Shown here: one piece after another, positions 1 to 4,882 of the stretch
Numbering within the stretch: the first letter of the stretch is position 1
How the letters are laid out: every line of letters starts with the position of its first letter
DNA from: Bacillota bacterium
Lineage (GTDB): Bacteria > Bacillota > Clostridia > Acetivibrionales > DSM-1351
Length of the DNA stretch: 5,984 bases
Reading direction: 5' to 3'
NCBI GenBank assembly: GCA_023417285.1
Contig: JAEZFR010000368.1
Span: forward strand, 1 to 5,984
The notes under the pieces: generated by a model
The model's input: the letters and a program-made list of their open reading frames with translations, nothing else
The model's database searches: none
Told to the model about the DNA's origin: nothing
Made by a program: the position numbers and the translations under genes

Positions 1-707
1 GTGCTGAATCGGCAGCGCAAATAAGTCAGAAGGCAAGCAATTTAAAAATAACCTTTACTGAGTCCCGTGACAACTCAACAACTCTATTTGATACTGTGAA
101 CAAAAACCTTAGTACAGCTATACATGAATCAAAATCGGTTGAACAAATTCATTTACTTGCTGATGCAATACTGCAAATCACCTCACAGACAAACCTTTTG
201 GCTTTGAATGCTGCAATAGAAGCAGCAAGAGCAGGAGAAGCAGGTAAAGGCTTCGCAGTGGTTGCTGAAGAAATAAGAAAATTGGCCGAAGACTCCAGCA
301 AAACTGCTACTCAAATTCAATCTACTACAAAGGCAGTAATCAGTGCTGTTGGCAACTTAACCACTAATTCTAATAAACTATTAGAATTTATGCATACCAA
401 CGTTGATTCGGATTATAAAATCATGCTGCGTGCTTCTAATGATTATAATGAGGACGCAAACAATATAAGCATACTAGTTACCGACTTTAGCTCAACCTCC
501 GAAGAACTTTTAGCCTCTATTGAAAGCATTGCTAAAGCTATTAGCGAGGTAACGGCTTCAACAAACGAAAGTGCGCAAGGTTCAAATGAAATAGCTGCTA
601 AAACCTCAAGTATTGCTAATATGTCCAGTAGTATCCTTGAAAGTGTTAATTCGACAAAGCATAGTGCTGATACTTTAAGCAGTTTAGTAGCTAAGTTCAA
701 AATTTAG
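1..707 (+). CDS. Methyl-accepting chemotaxis protein, C-terminal signalling domain (5' partial)
   Basis: The reading frame is open from the window edge (first full codon at position 3) and gives 234 residues ending in TAG. It is the cytoplasmic signalling part of a chemoreceptor, which controls the kinase CheA through CheW at the tip of a long helical hairpin. The tip signature is seen directly: QTNLLALNAAIEAARAGEAG followed by KGFAVVAEEIRKLAE, at about residues 60-96. Downstream comes the descending coiled-coil arm, rich in Ala, Ser, Thr and Glu, with SEELLASIESI and TNESAQGSNEIA segments that look like methylation-helix sequence, ending in VAKFKI. The stretch with LLEFMHTNV and DYNEDANNI is a pattern I associate with clostridial receptors. 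The sensor, transmembrane and HAMP parts must lie upstream, so the ligand cannot be inferred. A GTG at position 96 is internal and is not a credible start, because conserved helix continues before it. There is no C-terminal CheR-binding pentapeptide. Confidence 0.95.
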   Translation, partial: AESAAQISQKASNLKITFTESRDNSTTLFDTVNKNLSTAIHESKSVEQIHLLADAILQITSQTNLLALNAAIEAARAGEAGKGFAVVAEEIRKLAEDSSKTATQIQSTTKAVISAVGNLTTNSNKLLEFMHTNVDSDYKIMLRASNDYNEDANNISILVTDFSSTSEELLASIESIAKAISEVTASTNESAQGSNEIAAKTSSIANMSSSILESVNSTKHSADTLSSLVAKFKI

Positions 708-723
708 AATTTATAAAGGCATC

Positions 724-762
724 AAAATACCCCTGCCAACAGACGGCTGGCAGGGGTATTTT
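724..762. terminator. Bidirectional intrinsic terminator between convergent genes
   Basis: Positions 724-738 (AAAATACCCCTGCCA) and 748-762 (TGGCAGGGGTATTTT) form a perfect 15-bp stem with a 9-nt loop. The GC-rich core is flanked by A-tract and T-tract, so both strands read as a stem followed by a U-rich tail; the plus strand continues with TTTTCTATTTCT. It starts 16 bp after the chemoreceptor stop, and the minus-strand gene's TAG (763-765) directly abuts the stem. It can therefore end both the chemoreceptor transcript and the secreted-protein transcript. Confidence 0.93.
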
Positions 763-1947
763 CTATTTCTTAATCCATTTTACATATAAGTTGATGTTTG
801 TCTTGGTTCCCTTGGGTATAAAATATACCATCTTTTTGAATTTGCTATCGGTATACCACCCTCCAAAGAAATAGCCTTTCTTTGTTGGACCTGCTAATAC
901 AATATCCTTACTTCCATCAAAAGATGTTGGATTCAGCTTATTGTTTGTTCCTCCATTCAAATAATATGTAATCTTATAGGAGGGTTTAGCTGGTTGTGCT
1001 GCCAGCTTTCGTTCACTGATTTCCATATAGGCTTTATAATCATCATTAAATATGAAATTTGAGTTTACTGGAGCATTCTTTACACTCTTTTTATCATTGC
1101 CTGACTTTAGGGTAAGTCCCTTGCCAAGAAAAAATTTGTAAGCTGAGATAGCCATATAATCGTACTTGTTCTTGTCGTATATGGTCTCGGCAAATACCTC
1201 ACCATTGGCATATAGATTTTCACAATCTATCGCGGTCAAACCAGCTTTTGTTTGTTTTACTGATAGAGAGCAGCCCTTATCCACTGTAATATCACCGCCA
1301 CCACCACTCTCGCTTGAAAGGCAAGTACTTATTGCTGCATATTTCTGTGCAGTAACTAGCTCAACCTTACAGCCCCCCGATAGTTGTATATTACCTCTAT
1401 CGAGGAATACTGCATTAAAAAGGTTATTCTTATGATTAGAAGTATTCGTGTCAGATTGATTAATTTTCAGAGTGCCTTTACCAGTGATCAATAAATTCAG
1501 GTTCTCCAAATAGATAGGATTCAACTCCCTATTTGTACTATTAAGCGTGTTTTCACCAATGAGCTCAATGGTTAGTGTTTTTCTATTTTCTTTGAGCAAT
1601 TCTGTCGATGTTGCAAAAATCCCTGCCCCCTTAAAATTTGTCAATGTCAGCTTATTTGATAGTCTATCATACTTCCAGCCTTTCCCCGAGGTTGGAAGTT
1701 CCCTTATTTCTCTGCTTCTAGGATAGTCAGAATATGAATATTGATCAAAATTTATAATTTGATCATGACAGTCTGTCTTGTCATATCCTATGTTGCCAAA
1801 AGAGTCCACTAAATGAGTACAACCTTCATAATATAAAACAAAATATTGCATCGGTGCCTTTTCAGTTGCTGTAATTGGTAATACTGGTGTAATAGCCAGT
1901 AAAAAAGCCATAAAGCCTGCAATTATCATTCTAAAATATTTTTTCAT
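763..1947 (-). CDS. Secreted beta-helix-like protein with C-terminal InlB B-repeat
   Basis: This encodes 394 residues from the ATG at 1947. Residues 1-28 are a signal peptide: MKKYFR, a hydrophobic core (MIIAGFMAFLLAITPVL), then a likely cut near TAT. Residues about 85-285 hold short beta-strand repeats (GWKYD, KLTLTNF, LTIELIGENTL, LLITGKGTLKI, IQLSGGCKVELV, DITVDKGCSLSV), the pattern of right-handed beta-helix or carbohydrate-binding-type exported proteins of Firmicutes. Residues about 324-394 are one InlB B-repeat (Listeria-Bacteroides repeat, Flg_new family): YYLNGGTN, NPTSF, GPTKKGYFFGGWYTDSKF, IPKGT, LYVKW. Such repeats occur in surface adhesins. There is no LPXTG or SLH anchor, so how it is retained is unclear. 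A GTG six bases upstream (1953) is in frame, but the ribosome binding site spacing favours the ATG. It is the last gene of the minus-strand cluster. Export and the B-repeat are secure; the adhesin or binding role is inferred. Confidence 0.88.
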   Translation of the reverse strand: MKKYFRMIIAGFMAFLLAITPVLPITATEKAPMQYFVLYYEGCTHLVDSFGNIGYDKTDCHDQIINFDQYSYSDYPRSREIRELPTSGKGWKYDRLSNKLTLTNFKGAGIFATSTELLKENRKTLTIELIGENTLNSTNRELNPIYLENLNLLITGKGTLKINQSDTNTSNHKNNLFNAVFLDRGNIQLSGGCKVELVTAQKYAAISTCLSSESGGGGDITVDKGCSLSVKQTKAGLTAIDCENLYANGEVFAETIYDKNKYDYMAISAYKFFLGKGLTLKSGNDKKSVKNAPVNSNFIFNDDYKAYMEISERKLAAQPAKPSYKITYYLNGGTNNKLNPTSFDGSKDIVLAGPTKKGYFFGGWYTDSKFKKMVYFIPKGTKTNINLYVKWIKK

Positions 1948-1956
1948 GGTCACTAT

Positions 1957-1962
1957 CTCCTT
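1957..1962 (-). promoter_or_regulatory. Ribosome binding site that decides the start of the B-repeat gene
   Basis: On the minus strand AAGGAG lies at 1962-1957. It is 9 nt from the ATG at 1947 but only 3 nt from the alternative GTG at 1953. The 9-nt spacing is normal and the 3-nt spacing too short, so the protein most likely begins MKKYFRM. Confidence 0.8.
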
Positions 1963-2004
1963 ATTAATTTCTACCTTCTATTACTAGCAGGTACGGTATC
2001 GCAT

Positions 2005-2063
2005 ACTATTCACTAACCTTTTACTATTCAGATATGGAATTATTTAATAATGTGTAACTATTC
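2005..2063 (-). repeat. Three direct copies of the heptamer GAATAGT
   Basis: Reading the minus strand, GAATAGT occurs at 2063-2057, 2029-2023 and 2011-2005, all in the same orientation, with start-to-start distances of 34 and 18 bp. All three lie upstream of the last gene's ribosome binding site. They could be regulator contact sites, but the motif is AT-rich and short, so chance is not excluded. Confidence 0.35.
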
Positions 2064-2103
2064 CTTATTCTAATTATGATTAATTTACTAAGAATATTAG
2101 GAC

Positions 2104-3063
2104 TTAGTTAATAGCGACAAACTGTTTTACTATAGTACCTGTATAGTTCCCCTTACCTTTTATGGTAACTGCAGCCTTACCTGCTTTTACAGTTCCTATA
2201 GTAAGAGTATAATCTGTATCCTTAATAAGCCTTACTTTGCCATTAAAGATATAAACATCCTTGGCTTTGTTTAAAATATCGTCTACAGTTAAATTCTTTA
2301 TATCCGTAGATCCACTTTTTACAGTAATAGCATATTGCCCGCTTGCTCTGCTATTATTGCTAACAGAACCTACATATGTACTAATATAGTACTTTTCGCC
2401 CTTTACAGTGTCTATAGTCAGACTTCCGGTACCATTACTATCAACCGACATCTTCTTTAATTCTGCTCCATCCTCATTGAATATGGCGAAATATGAATAA
2501 TTGCTACTAAACTTCAACGTCATATTCACTGTCGATTTAGTTGCCCCTGCAGTAAAAGTAAAATAATCAGTATCTGTAACACATTCAAAATTTCCGGTGT
2601 ACTTTATTCCACTCAACAGATTAATCGCTCCTTCGTCTGTTTCGGGAGCATTATCCTTTATCTCATCAATAAATAATGTATAAGCAGATGCTGCTGAAAA
2701 CTCAACCTTAATATAGTATTCTTTTTGTGGTTCAAGCTTTATATATTTAAGCCCATCTAGATTATCGTATTGTGAGAACCATATAATCTCACTGCTATCT
2801 TCATTATATAATCTGACGTAGTAATAACCACTTTTACATATCGCACCTAAACGGTACCATGGATTGCCACTTTTTGTTGGTGTGAATTTATACCAAACAC
2901 TTGTCTTAGCTGTAACCTCATCTTTTACTTTCTCTCCAATAGTAATTTCCTGTGCATCCTCTCTACTTTCCCCAGCAGCAATTGATGTATTGGGAACCAG
3001 TAAAAGAGCAGCCATTAATGAGGTAGCCGTAATAACCGATATTAATTTCTTAAAAATTTTCAT
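2104..3063 (-). CDS. Secreted protein with two PPC-like beta-sandwich domains
   Basis: This encodes 319 residues. Residues 1-30 are a signal peptide: MKIFKK, a hydrophobic core, and a likely cut near SIAA. Residues about 34-135 and 143-249 look like two copies of the PPC (bacterial pre-peptidase C-terminal) beta-sandwich: the first has TSVWYKFTPTKSG, VRLYNED and EYYIKVEF; the second has the typical DTDYFTFTAG, YFAIFNEDG and GEKYYISTYVG. Residues about 255-319 form a short Ig-like tail (VYIFNGKVRLI, TDYTLTIG, AAVTIKGKGNYTGT) of the kind repeated in clostridial exported proteins. PPC domains often flank secreted peptidases, but no peptidase domain or catalytic motif is present, so the protein consists only of accessory or binding modules. 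It lies 35 bp after the leucine-rich-repeat gene and has the strongest ribosome binding site of the cluster. Export is secure; the PPC assignment is by pattern; the ligand is unknown. Confidence 0.85.
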   Translation of the reverse strand: MKIFKKLISVITATSLMAALLLVPNTSIAAGESREDAQEITIGEKVKDEVTAKTSVWYKFTPTKSGNPWYRLGAICKSGYYYVRLYNEDSSEIIWFSQYDNLDGLKYIKLEPQKEYYIKVEFSAASAYTLFIDEIKDNAPETDEGAINLLSGIKYTGNFECVTDTDYFTFTAGATKSTVNMTLKFSSNYSYFAIFNEDGAELKKMSVDSNGTGSLTIDTVKGEKYYISTYVGSVSNNSRASGQYAITVKSGSTDIKNLTVDDILNKAKDVYIFNGKVRLIKDTDYTLTIGTVKAGKAAVTIKGKGNYTGTIVKQFVAIN

Positions 3064-3070
3064 AAAAAGA

Positions 3071-3076
3071 CCTCCT
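3071..3076 (-). promoter_or_regulatory. Strong ribosome binding site of the PPC-like gene
   Basis: A full AGGAGG on the minus strand lies 7 nt before the ATG at 3063. It sits in the 35-bp gap after the leucine-rich-repeat gene, which leaves little room for a promoter or terminator and supports co-transcription. Confidence 0.85.
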
Positions 3077-3098
3077 AATTTATTTTAGTATTTAATTT

Positions 3099-4877
3099 CT
3101 ATTGAACATTTGCCAATTTGTAACTATGCTTGCTCTGAAGTGCCCACTTATGGGCATAACTATCCTTTTTGCAAACAATAGTAGTATTGGTATATGCAAA
3201 TGCATCTCCATGGATATAAGATACATTGGTAGGAATACTTATAGACTTAAGATTTTTACAATTTCTAAAAGCACTACTTTCTATATTTGTCAGCTTATTA
3301 GGCAATGTTATATTTTCTAGCTCATCACAATCTGCAAAGGTGTTTTCATCTATTTTTGTAATGTTGCTTCTACTTAAATCTATAGATTTAAGCCCTCTGC
3401 AGGCACTAAATGCAGTTGCTCCGATACTTGTTACGCTATTAGGAATATTCATACTATCAAGACTATTGCATTGAGCGAAAGCACAATCTCCAATTTTAGT
3501 AACACCTTCGGGAATACTTACTTTGGATAATGTGTAACATGCTTGAAAACACCCGCTGTCAATCTGTGTTACTCCTTTCGGGATTGTGACCACACTATAA
3601 CTATAATATTCTCCGCCTTCTGAAACCCCTAGACTTTTTTCAATACTTACACTTAGCAAGATATTGTTAATAATCACGAATTGATTATTTTTAGTCTGAT
3701 CCTTTAGCCACTTAGTACCTTGAAAAGCTCCGTTAAATTCTTTTAGCCTTTTGGGGATATTTATCTTTTCAAGGCTACTGCAATATTGAAAAGCAAATAC
3801 TCCAAACTTCTCAAGTGTATCGGGCAAGTAGACACTTTCAAGACTAGTACACTCCAAGAAGGCAAGCGTACCAATGCTCTTTATATTCTGTGGTAGTTTG
3901 AGTTCAACAAGACTGCTGCAGCCAGAGAATGTTTCTTCTTTTATATCAATAACTGAATTTGAAATCATAGCTTTTTTTAGCCCTATGCAATGATAGAAAG
4001 CACTTTCTCCTATGATCTTTACACTATCAGGTATTGTTATTTCAGCTAAGGAATTACACTCTGAGAATGCGCTTTTACCTATCTCAGTGGTTTTTGATGG
4101 TATTAATACTGAAGTCAAGTTAGTACACTTCCAAAAAGTAAAAATCTCTATTTTTTTCAAGGAAGCAGGCAATTTTATCTCTTGGAGGTTATTACACCCT
4201 GAAAAAGCATACACTCCTATAGTAGTAATGTTATTAGGGAGCGTTATTTTTTTAAGTGATTTACAATATGAAAATGCCCTTTCACCAATACTAGTTATCC
4301 CCTCATGAAGATTAACCTTCTGAAGACTAGCACAACCAACAAAAACATCATTTTCTATTGTCTTTACGCCAAGTGGTATTGTAATACTTTCAATGTTGCT
4401 ACCTGAGAATGCTAATTTCCCTAACTTTTTGAGCGACGAGGGAAGTACTATGTTCTTCATACCACAGCTCATAAATGCCATATCCCCTATTTCTGTAACA
4501 CCTTCTGGTACAGAAATACTTTTGAGATTTGTACAGCCGCTGAAAGCTCCTTCTCCTATACTAATTACTCCCTTGGGTATAGATACTGTACTAATGGAGC
4601 TCGTATAACTGAATGCATCTCTACCTATCGCAATTATCTTATATTTTTTGTGCTTATGAGTAACGGTTGAAGGTATGTTTGCAACCTTTAGGGCTCTATT
4701 ATTGATCTGACAAACACTAACTTCACCTAGTTTATTTGCAGATGCCTGTTTTGTAATCTTATACTGATAATCCCCTTCTATAAAGTCAGGATATTCGCTT
4801 GCGGCCATTACTACAGGGTTAAGAAATACTAAGCTCAGGAATACTATCAAACAAAATGTTATAGAATATCTTTTCAT
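3099..4877 (-). CDS. Secreted BspA-type leucine-rich repeat protein
   Basis: This encodes 592 residues. Residues 1-26 are a signal peptide (MKRYS, a hydrophobic core, then VVMAA). Residues about 34-80 form the usual N-cap (GDYQYKIT, then IPSTV and KYKIIAIG). About 20 repeats of the LRR_5/BspA type follow, mostly 23 residues long, with the core IxIPxxVxxIGxxAFxxCxxL; the repeat phenylalanines fall near residues 89, 112, 135, 157, 179, 202, 225, 248, 271, 294, 317, 340, 363, 385, 444, 467, 490, 514, 537 and 560. A non-repeat island at about 386-428 (GTKWLKD, FVIINNILLSV) splits the array 14 plus 6. The end (IVCKKDSYAHKWA) is the usual cap for this family. BspA-type proteins bind host or matrix proteins or partner cells in several species. 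No wall anchor, catalytic domain or transmembrane tail is present. The gene starts 5 bp after the upstream stop, so the two are probably translationally coupled. The family is certain; the ligand is unknown. Confidence 0.96.
   Translation of the reverse strand: MKRYSITFCLIVFLSLVFLNPVVMAASEYPDFIEGDYQYKITKQASANKLGEVSVCQINNRALKVANIPSTVTHKHKKYKIIAIGRDAFSYTSSISTVSIPKGVISIGEGAFSGCTNLKSISVPEGVTEIGDMAFMSCGMKNIVLPSSLKKLGKLAFSGSNIESITIPLGVKTIENDVFVGCASLQKVNLHEGITSIGERAFSYCKSLKKITLPNNITTIGVYAFSGCNNLQEIKLPASLKKIEIFTFWKCTNLTSVLIPSKTTEIGKSAFSECNSLAEITIPDSVKIIGESAFYHCIGLKKAMISNSVIDIKEETFSGCSSLVELKLPQNIKSIGTLAFLECTSLESVYLPDTLEKFGVFAFQYCSSLEKINIPKRLKEFNGAFQGTKWLKDQTKNNQFVIINNILLSVSIEKSLGVSEGGEYYSYSVVTIPKGVTQIDSGCFQACYTLSKVSIPEGVTKIGDCAFAQCNSLDSMNIPNSVTSIGATAFSACRGLKSIDLSRSNITKIDENTFADCDELENITLPNKLTNIESSAFRNCKNLKSISIPTNVSYIHGDAFAYTNTTIVCKKDSYAHKWALQSKHSYKLANVQ
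3180..4637 (-). repeat. Array of about 20 leucine-rich repeats within the BspA-type gene
   Basis: The repeat unit is about 69 bp (23 codons) and recurs at protein level with strict phase. Deviations are 22-residue units ending at the phenylalanines near residues 157, 179 and 385, one 24-residue unit at 490-514, and the island at about 3594-3722. Sixteen of the 20 units have cysteine three residues after the conserved phenylalanine. The exceptions are the first and last units, the unit at residue 157, and the unit just before the island. DNA copies are well diverged, so this is an old array and not a recent tandem expansion. Confidence 0.9.
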
Positions 4878-4882
4878 AAAAA

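Larger units (their letters stand above)
1954..2103 (-). other. 150-bp intergenic leader, possible internal promoter region
   Basis: This is the only sizeable gap within the minus-strand cluster. It is very AT-rich and has no open frame of note. No convincing -35/-10 pair is visible: the best -10-like hexamers on the minus strand (TAGAAT, TAGTAT) lack a good TTGACA partner at 16-18 bp. It holds three copies of one heptamer, listed separately, and an imperfect hairpin just after the upstream gene's stop with no U-tract. A separate promoter for the last gene is possible but is not shown by the sequence. Confidence 0.45.

Noticed and set aside
443..700. Open frame opposite the chemoreceptor coding region
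   Set aside because: It lies wholly antisense to a well-conserved chemoreceptor helix region, and its hydrophobic composition is what reverse translation of such a helix gives. No ribosome binding site or family match is evident.
1166..1435. Plus-strand open frame opposite the B-repeat gene
   Set aside because: It is antisense to the beta-helix part of a gene with a good start, signal peptide and known terminal domain. It has no recognisable domain of its own.
2042..2054. Short palindrome ATTATT-A-AATAAT in the leader
   Set aside because: It is made of A and T only in an AT-rich gap, so a match of this length is expected by chance and no operator can be claimed.
2064..2102. Imperfect hairpin just after the stop of the PPC-like gene
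   Set aside because: The minus strand can pair CCT..TATTCT with AGAATA..AGG plus an inner AATTA/TAATT, but the stem is AT-rich, bulged and has no U-tract. It is not a convincing intrinsic terminator.
4012..4608. Plus-strand open frames opposite the leucine-rich repeats
   Set aside because: Their products repeat periodically in step with the 69-bp repeat on the other strand. They are shadows of the repeat array and not genes.
3180..4637. Possible CRISPR or recent tandem-repeat array
   Set aside because: The periodicity is at protein level with diverged DNA, in a continuous reading frame of a known repeat family. There are no identical repeats with unique spacers.
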